The notes: generated by a model from the letters alone, not told the origin. 64,000 nt of DNA from Acinetobacter brisouii CIP 110357 (GCF_000488275.1 NZ_KI530762.1:887536-951535), one strand, 5' to 3'; positions 20,022 to 29,322 are shown, numbered from the stretch's first letter. Numbers and translations: made by a program.

Positions 20022-20636
20022 ATGTTAACGGCACAAGAAGCCCTAGAGCGTTTAAAACAAGGTAACGAGCGTTTTGTAAATGGGAAATCCTCAATTCCTG
20101 ACCTCGTTTCACAAGAACACCGTGAACTACTCACGACAGATCAAAATCCGTTTGCAATTATTTTAGGTTGTTCGGATTCTCGAGTTCCTGCTGAAATCGT
20201 ATTTGATCAGGGCTTGGGTGATTTATTTGTAATTCGTGTTGCAGGTAATATTGTTGCACCTTCTCAAGTGGGAAGTGTGGAATTTGCGGCAGAACGCTAT
20301 GATTGTGCTGTTGTGGTTGTTTTAGGTCATAGTCACTGTGGCGCGATTCAGGCAACCATCGATACTTTGATGAATCCTGACAGCCCACCATCAAGCAACT
20401 TGATGTCAATTGTCAATCGTGTGCGTCCATCGGTTGAGATTTTGATGCAGACTGAACTCAAACACGATCTTTGCAAACTTTCAGAACATGCAGTACGTTC
20501 AAACGTCTTTGCATCAGTCAATCAGTTACGTCATGGCTCAGCAGTATTAGAAAGTTTGATTGCTAAAGGTAAAATGATTGTTGTGGGTGCTGAATACTCA
20601 CTCCAAACGGGTAAAGTTGACTTTTTTGATTTCTAA
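20022..20636 (+). CDS. Beta-class carbonic anhydrase
   Basis: 204 residues. It interconverts CO2 and bicarbonate in the cytoplasm and supplies bicarbonate to carboxylases. The four zinc-site residues are visible: Cys50 and Asp52 with Arg54 in CSDSR, and His103 and Cys106 in GHSHCGA. The RVAGN loop is also present. ATG at 20022 is preferred to the in-frame ATG at 20010 because GGGAAA lies just upstream of it. It is a single gene ending at its own terminator. The clade (Can or CynT type) cannot be settled by eye. Confidence 0.94.
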   Translation: MLTAQEALERLKQGNERFVNGKSSIPDLVSQEHRELLTTDQNPFAIILGCSDSRVPAEIVFDQGLGDLFVIRVAGNIVAPSQVGSVEFAAERYDCAVVVVLGHSHCGAIQATIDTLMNPDSPPSSNLMSIVNRVRPSVEILMQTELKHDLCKLSEHAVRSNVFASVNQLRHGSAVLESLIAKGKMIVVGAEYSLQTGKVDFFDF

Positions 20637-20684
20637 GCATTTAAAAAACAGTTTTATTCTGAAATAGAATGATATTTTGTTTTG

Positions 20685-20722
20685 AACAAACGCCTGATGA
20701 ATTTTCATTGGGCGTTTTTATT
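20685..20722 (+). terminator. Carbonic anhydrase terminator
   Basis: AACGCC / GGCGTT stem with further pairing inside (TGATGA / TCATT), followed by T-rich sequence. The gap 20637-20951 otherwise holds only the argD terminator. Confidence 0.75.
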
Positions 20723-20833
20723 TTTAAAGATAAATGTCGTTAGTGCTGGAACTGTACTGCCTGATTGTTGAAAATCTCACTGTTACTGACTATATGTGAG
20801 CGTAAATCTGCTTACACCTAACCCGACATATAA

Positions 20834-20863
20834 AAAACCGAGCTAATGACTTAACTCGGTTTT
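20834..20863 (-). terminator. argD terminator
   Basis: AACCGAG / CTCGGTT stem; on the minus strand it is followed by six T. It lies about 90 bases after the argD stop. Confidence 0.75.
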
Positions 20864-20951
20864 GAATCAAATACTGGGCTTCTTTCCCTAATTCGTCGGA
20901 TTTTTCCCTATGCAATAAATGCAGCAAGAGGGTAAACCATGACGATACAGA

Positions 20952-22166
20952 TTAGTTGTGCAAGAAGTCTTTAATCAGTGGTACAAGACGTTGAATCAGG
21001 TCATCTGCCTGTTCTTGCGTCATGTTCAGCGCAGGTAATAAACGTACAACATTGCCCGCAGTCACATTAATGATTAATTGCTTTTGTTCACGAGCGATGT
21101 TGACCAATGCACCACAGGCTTTCGGCAATTCGATCCCGATCATCATACCAAAACCACGCACAGTCACATTTAACCCGCTAAGTTGGCTACGTAACTGATC
21201 AACAATGTATTGACCAATTTTTCCAGCATTCTCAACAATATTTTCTTTTTGAAGTATATCAAGCACGGTATATACCACACGCGAACCCAAAGCTGTACCG
21301 CCATAAGTTGAACCATGGTTACCTGCTTGTAACACGCCTACAGCACGACCTTGAGTCATTACAGCACCAATCGGGAAGCCATTTCCTAAGCCTTTCGCCG
21401 TAGTTAATACATCAGGAACAATGTTGGTGTGCTGGTAAGCAAAGAATTTACCCGTACGACCATTACCTGTTTGTACTTCATCAAGCATCATCAACCATTG
21501 GTGCTGGTTGCAGATCTGACGAATTTCTTCTAAATAACTAAATCCTTGAGGTGCAGTATTGACACCACCTTCACCTTGAATTGGCTCGACCAGTATTGCC
21601 ACAATATCAGGATGTGCTAAAGCAAGCTCTTGGATGGCTTCAATATCGCCAAATGGAACGCGTAGAAAACCTTCTACTAAAGGTGCAAAACCTTCTTGAA
21701 CCTTCGTGTTGCCTGTTGCCGAAAGTGTTGCCAAAGTACGCCCGTGGAACGAATGTTCAGCGACAATAATTTTTGGCAATTGAATGCCTTGCTGATGGCC
21801 ATATTTACGTGCAATTTTGATTGCACCTTCATTGGATTCTGCGCCACTGTTAGAAAAGAAGATTTCTTCCATACCAGACACTTCTGCCAGTTTTTGTGCC
21901 GCAGCAGTTTGCCAAGGAATCTCAAACAGATTGCTGGTATGAACAAGAGTTTGAGCCTGTTCAGCAATGGCTTGTGCGATGACAGGATGTGCATGTCCCA
22001 AACCACAAACAGCGATCCCTGTTAGTGCATCGAGGTAAGCTGTGCCATCTTCAGTATATAAATACGAACCTTGTCCTCGCACAAAACTGATCGGTTGGCG
22101 ACCGTAAGTTGCCATTAAATGAGAAGGCTGATCAGTTTGTACCGGAGCAAGGGTAATATTACTCAT
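20952..22166 (-). CDS. argD: Acetylornithine/succinyldiaminopimelate aminotransferase type
   Basis: 404 residues; a class III PLP-dependent aminotransferase. In arginine synthesis it converts N-acetylglutamate semialdehyde to N-acetylornithine; many ArgD enzymes also serve lysine synthesis. Visible features are NSGAESNEGA (PLP phosphate contact, about residue 106), LDEVQTG with the ring-binding Asp, and the Schiff-base Lys258 in TTAKGLGNGFP. The catabolic paralogue AstC is the main alternative, but there are no ast genes nearby. It is a single gene divergent from grxD. Confidence 0.88.
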   Translation of the reverse strand: MSNITLAPVQTDQPSHLMATYGRQPISFVRGQGSYLYTEDGTAYLDALTGIAVCGLGHAHPVIAQAIAEQAQTLVHTSNLFEIPWQTAAAQKLAEVSGMEEIFFSNSGAESNEGAIKIARKYGHQQGIQLPKIIVAEHSFHGRTLATLSATGNTKVQEGFAPLVEGFLRVPFGDIEAIQELALAHPDIVAILVEPIQGEGGVNTAPQGFSYLEEIRQICNQHQWLMMLDEVQTGNGRTGKFFAYQHTNIVPDVLTTAKGLGNGFPIGAVMTQGRAVGVLQAGNHGSTYGGTALGSRVVYTVLDILQKENIVENAGKIGQYIVDQLRSQLSGLNVTVRGFGMMIGIELPKACGALVNIAREQKQLIINVTAGNVVRLLPALNMTQEQADDLIQRLVPLIKDFLHN

Positions 22167-22292
22167 GATAATCTCGTATTGGTTTTAGATTAAAAAAGGT
22201 TTATATAAACAAAATCTGCCACAGATGGAAAGTCATAATAAGAGAAAAACAGAAAAATTCTCGACATACCCACCTTATTCTTAAGTTTTAGG

Positions 22293-22298
22293 TATAAT
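22293..22298 (+). promoter_or_regulatory. Probable -10 box of grxD
   Basis: A perfect TATAAT 29 bases before the grxD start. No strong -35 hexamer is seen at 16-18 bases upstream, so the promoter call is moderate. A GAGGA ribosome-binding site follows at 22314. Confidence 0.5.
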
Positions 22299-22326
22299 AC
22301 CGCCTAGAATAGTTGAGGATTTATCT

Positions 22327-22668
22327 ATGACTGAACAAGCTCGCGATACTGAAGCGTTAATTCGTGATCAAATTGCTAAACATGCTGTACTTCTATATAT
22401 GAAAGGCACACCACAATTCCCACAATGTGGTTTTTCTGCACGTGCAGTAGAAGCACTCAGTCAGATTGGTCGTCCGTTTGCTTATGTTAATATCTTGGAA
22501 AATCCAGATATTCGTGCAACTTTACCAAAAATTGCAAACTGGCCAACATTTCCACAGCTTTGGATTAATGGCGAGCTAATTGGTGGTAGCGACATCATGT
22601 TAGACATGTTCCAAAAAGGTGAATTACAGCCTTTAGTTGAACAATACAGCCCAGCACCAGAAGCATAA
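22327..22668 (+). CDS. grxD: Monothiol glutaredoxin GrxD
   Basis: 113 residues with the monothiol active site Cys34-Gly-Phe-Ser and the glutathione-contact segments WPTFPQLWING and GGSDI. Grx4-type proteins bind a 2Fe-2S cluster as a dimer and take part in Fe-S cluster delivery with BolA-type partners. The start follows a clear GAGGA site. It is transcribed alone from a promoter at about 22293 and ends at a strong hairpin. Confidence 0.96.
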   Translation: MTEQARDTEALIRDQIAKHAVLLYMKGTPQFPQCGFSARAVEALSQIGRPFAYVNILENPDIRATLPKIANWPTFPQLWINGELIGGSDIMLDMFQKGELQPLVEQYSPAPEA

Positions 22669-22683
22669 TCTGTTGCCGATCTG

Positions 22684-22710
22684 AAAAGCGCCATATCTGG
22701 CGCTTTTTTA
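22684..22710 (+). terminator. grxD terminator
   Basis: AGCGCCA / TGGCGCT stem with a TATC loop, then a T-run. Confidence 0.92.
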
Positions 22711-22735
22711 TTGTGGCGAGTTCGAGAAAATCATC

Positions 22736-23518
22736 ATGAAAATTAGTTTTATTGGTTCTGGGCGTGTAGCTACCCATTTGGCAATCGCCTTACAACAATC
22801 TGGACATCAGATTCAGCAGATCTACAGTCCGAATTTGACTCATGCTCAGCAGCTTGCGATACAGGTTCATGCTGGTGCGGTAGATCAGTTACAGCAATTA
22901 GATCATCAGATTGATCTGATAATTATCGCTGTCAAAGATCAGGCAATTGCACAAGTTGCTCAGCAGCTACCCAAACATTTATCAAATACATTGGTGTTGC
23001 ATACTTCAGGTAGTACAGACCTTCAAGTGTTACAACAGCATCATCTACGCTGTGGGGTGTTGTATCCATTACAAACTTTTAGTTTTGAAAAATCAGTGGA
23101 TTGGCAGCAAGTGCCACTACTACTGGAAACCAGTCAACCACAAGATTTGACCTTATTACAAGATTTAGCACAGCAGTTAAGCTCGCGGGTGTATGTCTAT
23201 TCATCCGCACAGCGTTTGAGTTTGCATTTGGCTGCGGTGTTTGCCTGTAACTTTAGCAATTATTGTTACGATATTGCAAAACAGGTAGTAGATGGTGCCG
23301 CAGTTGATTTTAGCTTGCTCTATCCTTTAATTTTAGAAACTGCGCAAAAAGCCACAGAGTTTAATCCGAAAGATGTGCAAACAGGCCCCGCGGTACGTCA
23401 AGATCAACAGATTTTGAAGATGCATCAAGATATCTTGCAGCAACAACAACGAACTGATTTGGCTGAGATTTATCAACAATTGAGTCATGCAATCCAGCGC
23501 AGACATACAGCAACATAA
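22736..23518 (+). CDS. DUF2520 / Rossmann-like oxidoreductase-type protein
   Basis: 260 residues. The N-terminal ISFIGSGRVATHLA is a dinucleotide-binding GxGxxA-like turn (residues 3-16), and LIIIAVKDQAI is the matching later strand. A second, helical dimer domain follows, resembling F420-dependent NADP reductase or ketopantoate reductase-like folds. This two-part layout (Rossmann-like plus DUF2520) is a known family without a settled reaction. It starts 26 bases after the grxD terminator. No neighbour suggests a substrate. Confidence 0.85.
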   Translation: MKISFIGSGRVATHLAIALQQSGHQIQQIYSPNLTHAQQLAIQVHAGAVDQLQQLDHQIDLIIIAVKDQAIAQVAQQLPKHLSNTLVLHTSGSTDLQVLQQHHLRCGVLYPLQTFSFEKSVDWQQVPLLLETSQPQDLTLLQDLAQQLSSRVYVYSSAQRLSLHLAAVFACNFSNYCYDIAKQVVDGAAVDFSLLYPLILETAQKATEFNPKDVQTGPAVRQDQQILKMHQDILQQQQRTDLAEIYQQLSHAIQRRHTAT

Positions 23519-23650
23519 AATAACTCACAGACCTTGATGTTTTCCTGATGATGAACTTCCAGGTCAATAAACTAGAGTAATATTCTAGATTCCTTTATAT
23601 TGATGCCCATGATTTAGGATGATGAAAAATAACAAAATCAAGAGGATAAA

Positions 23651-24316
23651 ATGGCAAAAAATTTTCATAGCCCGCAAGTGGTTGCCAGTTATGATCAACA
23701 CATCGTCAAGCTCATACCGGGTTATGAGCTGATCCATCAGCAGATCGCGGCAATTTTACAGCACTATTTACCAGAGTCTGCACGAGTTTTGGTGGTGGGC
23801 TGTGGCACAGGTTATGAGCTGGCTTATTTGAGTCAACAGCATCCTGACTGGCAATTGACAGGATTAGACTTGTCTGCCGCCATGCTGGAAACAGCGCAGC
23901 AGCGTTTGGCAGGAGTGACCCAAATTGAGTGGGTTGAAGGGGATTTAGACTGCTTGGATTCGACTGCGCAGTACGATGCCGTTTTAAGCATACTGGTTGC
24001 TCATTTTATTGAGCCCTCCAAAAAACAGGATTTTTTCCAGTCCATTTATCGGCATTTAAAGCCAGAAGGTATATTGCTTAATGTTGATTTGACTCAAGCT
24101 GAGCAGGAGAGTGATCTTGCCATTTTGCAACAGGTGTGTGAGCAAACAGGTTTAACACTTGAGCAAAGTCAGAAAATGCGTCAGCGATTACAACAAGATT
24201 TTCATTTATTGAGTCCTGAACAGAATATTCAGTTATTGCACCATGCGGGGTTCGCTCGCGTCACAGGTTTTTGGCAAATGCTGCAATATCGCGGTGTGAT
24301 GGCATTTCCTGTTTAA
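23651..24316 (+). CDS. Class I SAM-dependent methyltransferase
   Basis: 221 residues. Motif I is VLVVGCGTGYE (about residues 46-56), the acidic end of strand 2 is GLDLSAAM, and VEGDLD is a motif II-like acidic pair. These define a Rossmann-fold methyltransferase of the type-11/25 group. The substrate is unknown: the C-terminal part carries no DNA, rRNA or ubiquinone-specific signature that I can name. AGAGGATAAA just before the ATG is a good ribosome-binding site. It is transcribed alone, and a 10-bp palindrome lies between it and the convergent trmB. Confidence 0.88.
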   Translation: MAKNFHSPQVVASYDQHIVKLIPGYELIHQQIAAILQHYLPESARVLVVGCGTGYELAYLSQQHPDWQLTGLDLSAAMLETAQQRLAGVTQIEWVEGDLDCLDSTAQYDAVLSILVAHFIEPSKKQDFFQSIYRHLKPEGILLNVDLTQAEQESDLAILQQVCEQTGLTLEQSQKMRQRLQQDFHLLSPEQNIQLLHHAGFARVTGFWQMLQYRGVMAFPV

Positions 24317-24456
24317 ACAGACCTGTGATGAACAGACTTGGAATTCTGTATATGAAAATAAATTATTCTGGTGTGAGACTGCCTAATAATATGATTTTGA
24401 TTAATTTTCGGTGTATATAATTGATTTAATTTTTAATTGCTTGTTTTCTTGGAGAA

Positions 24457-24488
24457 AGCATAATGCCAAACGACGTTAGCATTATGCT
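24457..24488. repeat. 10-bp perfect inverted repeat between methyltransferase gene and trmB
   Basis: AGCATAATGC (24457-24466) and GCATTATGCT (24479-24488) are exact reverse complements around a 12-base loop. No strong T-run follows on either strand (AAAAATC on plus, TTCTCC on minus), so it is not a classic terminator although it sits between convergent genes. Confidence 0.8.
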
Positions 24489-24497
24489 AAAAATCAA

Positions 24498-25214
24498 TTA
24501 TTTAATTTTTTTAAAAATAAAGTCATTAATCTTGTGACCTGATTCTAAACCACGGCGTTCAAACTTAGTGAGCGGACGCCATTCTGGGCGAGGGTAGCTG
24601 TTGCCTTTACCTGCAAGGTTTTCTAAATTTTCTCGGTTATCTAGCACGTCAAGCATCCATTCTGCATATGGTTCCCAGTCTGTTGCTGCATGGAAAGTTC
24701 CGCCAAGTTCCAGTTTTTGTTCAACGAGAGCCATACGTTCATCGACCACAAAGCGGCGTTTGAAATGGCGTTTTTTCTGCCATGGATCTGGGAAATACAA
24801 TTGTACACAGTTAATACTGGCATCTGGCATTTCACGCAAAACCTGAATCGCATCGGCATCTAGCACTTTGAGATTGTCTAAACCTGCTTGGCCTGCTTCA
24901 TAAACACATTGGGCAATACCAGGAATATGTACTTCAATCCCGACATAGTTTCGTTCAGGGTTGGCTTGTGCCATGAGTACGAGTGAACGCCCCATTCCAA
25001 AACCAATTTCAACAGTCAATGGACGTTCAGGATGTGAAAAATGCTGACGTAAATCACCGACTGGATATTCCAAAATAAAGTCACGATGTTGTTCCAGCGC
25101 AGTACGTTGTGAAGTATTTAGCGGGGACGAGCGACGCATAAATGTCACAATTTCACGGTGCTCGTGCAAATTGTCTAACTCAACAATTTGTGGTTCAAGT
25201 TGCTCGTTACTCAT
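24498..25214 (-). CDS. trmB: tRNA (guanine-N7-)-methyltransferase
   Basis: 238 residues. It methylates G46 of the variable loop of tRNA using SAM. Family motifs are visible: VEIGFGMGRSLV (motif I), YVGIEVHIPGI, the INCVQLYFPDPWQKKRHFKRR signature (split here only by reading length), and the C-terminal TKFERRGLESGH. ATG at 25214 (MSNEQ) was chosen over an upstream in-frame start at 25274 because the extra 20 residues look non-conserved and AAGAATGG-like purines precede the later start only weakly; the N-terminus is therefore less certain. It is transcribed alone. Confidence 0.94.
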   Translation of the reverse strand: MSNEQLEPQIVELDNLHEHREIVTFMRRSSPLNTSQRTALEQHRDFILEYPVGDLRQHFSHPERPLTVEIGFGMGRSLVLMAQANPERNYVGIEVHIPGIAQCVYEAGQAGLDNLKVLDADAIQVLREMPDASINCVQLYFPDPWQKKRHFKRRFVVDERMALVEQKLELGGTFHAATDWEPYAEWMLDVLDNRENLENLAGKGNSYPRPEWRPLTKFERRGLESGHKINDFIFKKIK

Positions 25215-25441
25215 AAGAATGGAATTCAATGGATTAAAAAACCGATATTTTAAGTCGCGATTTAAGCAAGTCAAATAAAAAATCTCTCATCCACACGATG
25301 GTGCTATAGCTTTAGACAACAGAAAATAAGTTTTATGGTTTTTTTGCAATTTTCGTGATTCAGCACTTGCAAGTTGTATCGTGGCGTTTTAAAACATCTA
25401 AGTCAGAGTAAAAAACATAGAAAAAGGACGAGAGACAAGCT

Positions 25442-26053
25442 ATGAAGCTGTATTATTCGCCAGGGGCTTGCTCACTTGCAGCCCATATTATATTAAATGA
25501 AATTAATGTTGATTTTGACTTGGAAAAAGTCAACTTAAAAACCCATACCACAGAAAAAGGGAGTGATTATTATCAAATTAACCCAAAAGGCTATGTGCCT
25601 GCTTTAGAAATTAACCCAGGCTTGATTTTAACCGAAATGGTTGCGATTTTACCGTTTTTGGCACAGCATGACCCGCATCAGGACTTGATTCCACCCTCAG
25701 GTTTGGGGCGTGCTAAAGTGCTGGAATGGCTAGGTTACTTAAATTCGGAATTGCATGATGCGTATGCTGTATTTTTTGGTAAACCACTGACAGATGAAGA
25801 AAAATCTAGAGCCTATCAGGAGATTGACCGGTTACTGAATTATATTGATCAGGCGATTGCCAACTCGGATACTGAATACTTGGTTGGTGATAATTTTGGT
25901 CCGGCTGATGCTTATTTGTTTGTGCTGACTAACTGGTCACCGCTCATTAAGCATGAGCTTAACCCATATAAGCATATTATTGAGTTGCGTAACAAAGTAG
26001 CTGTGCGCCAGTCTGTACAGATCGCAATGCGTGATGAAGGTTTAATTAGTTAA
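25442..26053 (+). CDS. Glutathione S-transferase, beta class
   Basis: 203 residues with an N-terminal thioredoxin-like domain and a helical C-terminal domain. MKLYYSPGACS places the beta-class catalytic Cys at residue 10; NPKGYVPALE and the later acidic turn form the glutathione site. It conjugates glutathione to electrophiles or handles oxidised thiols in the cytoplasm. GGACGAGAG before the ATG is a fair ribosome-binding site. It is a single gene, with a terminator shared with the convergent HIT gene. Confidence 0.93.
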   Translation: MKLYYSPGACSLAAHIILNEINVDFDLEKVNLKTHTTEKGSDYYQINPKGYVPALEINPGLILTEMVAILPFLAQHDPHQDLIPPSGLGRAKVLEWLGYLNSELHDAYAVFFGKPLTDEEKSRAYQEIDRLLNYIDQAIANSDTEYLVGDNFGPADAYLFVLTNWSPLIKHELNPYKHIIELRNKVAVRQSVQIAMRDEGLIS

Positions 26054-26092
26054 TTACTGTTTTTTTATCAAACTATTTTTAAAGTTAAATAA

Positions 26093-26120
26093 GAAAAAAG
26101 GAGCAATAGCTCCTTTTTTT
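26093..26120. terminator. Bidirectional terminator, GST and HIT genes
   Basis: GGAGC / GCTCC stem with an AATA loop, flanked by A and T runs of about seven. It overlaps the HIT gene stop codon region. Confidence 0.85.
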
Positions 26121-26535
26121 ATGCAAGTGCAGCTTTAATTTTTTCTGCAAAGCCTTTGATTTTCTCTTGATCACCCATTTCTGTCGCATGTCGTCCGAGT
26201 TTATGTACTGAACTTGGAATCAGATGAAAATGCACATGGGGTACAGTTTGTCCTGCAGCTTCGCCTGAAAGTTGCATTAGCACAATGCCTTTTGAACTCA
26301 GTGCAGTTTCAATGGCACGTGCTACTTTTTGCACAATTTGAATGGTGTAGGCTGCATCTTCTGCAGGCAAGTCCAGTAAAGTCTCTGCTTGAGCTTTTGG
26401 AATCACCAAAGTATGACCATCGGCTTGCGGCATAATGTCCATAAATGCAAGTACGCGGTCATCTTCATAGACTTTAATTGCTGGAATTTCGCCACGTAAA
26501 ATTTTTGCAAAAATATTTTGGTCATTATATGCCAT
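26119..26535 (-). CDS. HIT family (HinT-like) nucleotide hydrolase
   Basis: 138 residues. It carries the histidine triad His100-Val-His102-Phe-His104 and the conserved N-terminal IFAKILRGEIPA and HTLVIPK segments. HinT-type proteins hydrolyse purine nucleoside phosphoramidates and aminoacyl-adenylates. The start ATG at 26535 is preceded by AAGGAAATACGTT, a good ribosome-binding site. A small exported protein gene lies 24 bases upstream on the same strand, so the two may be co-transcribed. Confidence 0.94.
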   Translation of the reverse strand: MAYNDQNIFAKILRGEIPAIKVYEDDRVLAFMDIMPQADGHTLVIPKAQAETLLDLPAEDAAYTIQIVQKVARAIETALSSKGIVLMQLSGEAAGQTVPHVHFHLIPSSVHKLGRHATEMGDQEKIKGFAEKIKAALA

Positions 26536-26559
26536 AACGTATTTCCTTAAATTGCTGAA

Positions 26560-26826
26560 TTATTTACAGCTTAATTCTTTCTGACGAGCCTTGATTTGGT
26601 CAAGCTTTTGTTGCTCTTTATCAGAAAATTTAGGTTTGGTGGTATGGCAGTTGTCGTTACCATATTTTGCTTTAGCTTCAGGGTCGCTAAAACAATAACC
26701 TTTTGATGCATAAATCAGATTATAGTCGTCTTTGAGTTTTTGACATTCCTGCTCAGAGGCTGCAAGCGCATTAATGCTGAACAATCCTGTCAACATTGCA
26801 ATAAGCGCAACTGAAAACTTCTTCAT
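26560..26826 (-). CDS. Small exported protein with a YARHG-like segment
   Basis: 88 residues from ATG at 26826, chosen because GGAACAGCTC precedes it and it gives a clean signal peptide (KK, hydrophobic core, ALAA cleavage near residue 21). An in-frame start at 26901 would put extra residues before the signal. The mature part has four Cys, and its LIYASKGYCF stretch resembles the YARHG motif (IFARHGYxF) found in some envelope proteins. This is a visual resemblance only. Probably periplasmic; function unknown. Confidence 0.75.
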   Translation of the reverse strand: MKKFSVALIAMLTGLFSINALAASEQECQKLKDDYNLIYASKGYCFSDPEAKAKYGNDNCHTTKPKFSDKEQQKLDQIKARQKELSCK

Positions 26827-26911
26827 GAGCTGTTCCTTCATTTGTAACGATATGTGTTTATACACAAGGTTTAATATGGATACAGTTGCACCAAATTGCA
26901 ATGTTTAAAGA

Positions 26912-27787
26912 TTACTCAATTGTAATCTTGCTCCATGATTCGTACATTTTTGCCACAGTAGAGAAGTCACTGTTTTCTTCAGCTAAAGCATTGGCAGCTT
27001 GAATCAGGCTTTGTGACAAACCAATCACAGGTGCAGCAAGCTTGGCTTCACGTACCAGATCAACCGCAATGCCTGTATCTTTTGCCAGAAGTGGCAAAGC
27101 AAAAGTCAGTGGGAAACTACGGTTAAAGATACGGTTGGGTACAATATTACTGGTCACGGTGCTTTGCCCACTTGACGCATTAATACATTCAAAGGCTTCT
27201 GTCAGGTTTACGCCGTGTGCTTTTAGTGTGGTTGCACCTTCGCAAGCTGCACATAAATGCACTGCCATGAGCATATTATTGACCGCTTTGACTGCAAAAC
27301 CTGCACCAGACTCCCCAACATGTTTGATCAGTTTTCCAACCGCCTGCATGGCAGGTAAAGCGCGTTCAAAGGCTGCTGTATCTCCACCAACCATAACAGT
27401 TAATGTCGCATTTTCAGCGCCAACAGTTTGTCCGCTCACAGGTGCATCCAAATAGTCAACACCTTGCTGTTTCAGTTGCGCTGCGAGTTGCTGTGCACTC
27501 GCAGGGACACCACTGGTACAGTCGACCCAGATTGCGCCTGATTTGATTTTGACACTGTTAATCAGGTTTTCAACATCTTGGCTGGTCGGTAAGCAAGAAA
27601 AAATGATATCGGCTTGTACAGCTTGTTCTAAAGAAACTGCTTGTGTTGCATACGTTTGAGCATGTTGTTTGGCTTTTTCTTCTGTGCGATTCCAAACGAA
27701 AACTTGCTCAAAGTGTTTAGGTAAATGTGCTGCCATACGGTAGCCCATAGCACCTAAACCGAGGAATGCAACAGATGAGATGGTCAT
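26912..27787 (-). CDS. NAD(P)-dependent beta-hydroxyacid dehydrogenase family
   Basis: 291 residues. The N-terminal VAFLGLGAMGYRMA is the GxGxxG cofactor turn with the family signature, followed by a substrate loop (DAPVSGQTVGAENATL) and the catalytic Lys in GAGFAVKAVNNML near residue 170. This is the 3-hydroxyisobutyrate / tartronate semialdehyde reductase (MmsB, GarR, GlxR) superfamily. No mms or glyoxylate genes are nearby, so the substrate cannot be stated. It is transcribed alone. Confidence 0.9.
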   Translation of the reverse strand: MTISSVAFLGLGAMGYRMAAHLPKHFEQVFVWNRTEEKAKQHAQTYATQAVSLEQAVQADIIFSCLPTSQDVENLINSVKIKSGAIWVDCTSGVPASAQQLAAQLKQQGVDYLDAPVSGQTVGAENATLTVMVGGDTAAFERALPAMQAVGKLIKHVGESGAGFAVKAVNNMLMAVHLCAACEGATTLKAHGVNLTEAFECINASSGQSTVTSNIVPNRIFNRSFPLTFALPLLAKDTGIAVDLVREAKLAAPVIGLSQSLIQAANALAEENSDFSTVAKMYESWSKITIE

Positions 27788-28118
27788 GGTAAGTCCTTGA
27801 TAATATGGATTGGGAGCTTTAAAGCAATCACTATGCCAAAATCACTACATACTGAAATGGCAATCTTCAGCTATTGATATAACCAATTTTGATAAGATCG
27901 GCAATGTAAAATGGCGTTATTAATTTAAACGCTTGTTGAAAATCGATGCAAATCGCAAATTTGTGAACTGAAACTTGGCTGTGAAAACTATAATTGCTCA
28001 AAAAATGCATAGCGACAGCATAATCATGAAATATTTTACCTTGACCGATTGGCTATAAGGCGCTCAAAATGTTGGCAGTTTTGATTCTATGCATAGCGTT
28101 ATATAAAGAGTAGAGCTC
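27788..28118. other. Divergent gap before metZ
   Basis: 331 bases between the divergent dehydrogenase and metZ genes. The 10-mer ATGCATAGCG occurs twice in the same direction, at 28005-28014 and 28089-28098, 84 bases apart. I see no SAM riboswitch core and no clear promoter that I can defend. Confidence 0.5.
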
Positions 28119-29306
28119 ATGAGCCAGCACGACGATTCCCAATATCAACTAGATACTTTAGCCATCCGTACAGGGCACACTCGCAGTTTTGAGGGTGAAC
28201 ATAGTGAACCGATTTTCCTGACTTCGTCTTTTGTCTATGCCAACGCTGCTGAAGCTGCAGCAAAATTCTCAGGCAAAGAGCCAGGAAACATCTATTCACG
28301 TTTCACCAATCCAACAGTTGCCATGTTTGAAAAACGTCTTGCAGCCTTAGATGGTGCAGAACGTGCAGTGGCAACAGGCTCAGGTATGGGTGCGATTTTG
28401 GCAATTGCGATGGCATACTTAAAAGCTGGCGATCATGTGATTTGTTCGCGCGCTGTGTTTGGTTCTACTGTTAGTCTGTTTGAAAAATATATTGGTAAAT
28501 TTGGCGTTGCAGTTGATTTTGTAGATTTAACCAACTTGCAAGCTTGGCAAGATGCGATTCGTCCAGAAACCAAACTATTCTTTGTTGAATCTCCATCAAA
28601 CCCGTTGGCTGAAATTGCGGATATTCAGGCACTTTCTGATCTGGCACATGCGCATGGTGCGTTGTTGGCAATCGATAACAGCTTCTGTACGCCTGCTTTA
28701 CAGCAGCCCGTCAAGTTCGGTGCTGACCTTGTAATTTACTCAGCAACTAAATATATCGATGGGCAAGGTCGTGCTTTAGGTGGTGCTGTGGTCGGTAAAC
28801 ATCAATTACTTGAAGAAGTTTTTGGTGTGGTGCGTACACTTGGCCCATCTATGAGTCCATTCAACGCTTGGGTCTTCTTAAAAGGCTTAGAAACTTTGCG
28901 CTTGCGTATGAATGCACATTGTGAAGGTGCACAAAAACTGGCGGAGTGGCTCAATCAGCACGATAAAGTTGAGAAAGTTTACTATGCGGGCTTACCTGAA
29001 CATGTCGGACACGAATTGGCAGCAAAACAGCAATCTGGCTTTGGCGGGATTGTATCCTTTGAAGTGAAAGGTGGCCGTGAAGCAGCTTGGAAAGTGATTG
29101 ATAATACCCAGTTTATTTCAATTACAGGTAACTTGGGTGATGTAAAATCGACCATTACTCACCCAGCGACCACGACACATGGTAAATTATCTGATGCGGC
29201 TAAAGCTGCAGCAGGAATTCGTGAAGGTCTTATTCGTGTATCGGTTGGTTTGGAAGATATTCATGATATTATTGCCGACCTTTCTCGTGGTCTCGATCTG
29301 ATTTAA
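28119..29306 (+). CDS. metZ: O-succinylhomoserine sulfhydrylase
   Basis: 395 residues; a Cys/Met metabolism PLP enzyme. It forms homocysteine directly from O-succinylhomoserine and sulfide, feeding MetH. The Schiff-base lysine is Lys211 in [18 protein letters not shown] and the ATGSGMGAI phosphate-binding segment are also present. The sequence fits MetZ better than MetB or MetC, but O-acetylhomoserine as substrate cannot be excluded by eye. It is followed after 16 bases by ybaB and then recR, which suggests a common transcript. Confidence 0.92.
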   Translation: MSQHDDSQYQLDTLAIRTGHTRSFEGEHSEPIFLTSSFVYANAAEAAAKFSGKEPGNIYSRFTNPTVAMFEKRLAALDGAERAVATGSGMGAILAIAMAYLKAGDHVICSRAVFGSTVSLFEKYIGKFGVAVDFVDLTNLQAWQDAIRPETKLFFVESPSNPLAEIADIQALSDLAHAHGALLAIDNSFCTPALQQPVKFGADLVIYSATKYIDGQGRALGGAVVGKHQLLEEVFGVVRTLGPSMSPFNAWVFLKGLETLRLRMNAHCEGAQKLAEWLNQHDKVEKVYYAGLPEHVGHELAAKQQSGFGGIVSFEVKGGREAAWKVIDNTQFISITGNLGDVKSTITHPATTTHGKLSDAAKAAAGIREGLIRVSVGLEDIHDIIADLSRGLDLI

Positions 29307-29322
29307 TTTTGGAGTCAATCTG

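Noticed and set aside
27788..28118. Possible SAM riboswitch before metZ
   Set aside because: No pseudoknot or kink-turn core typical of SAM riboswitches is visible.
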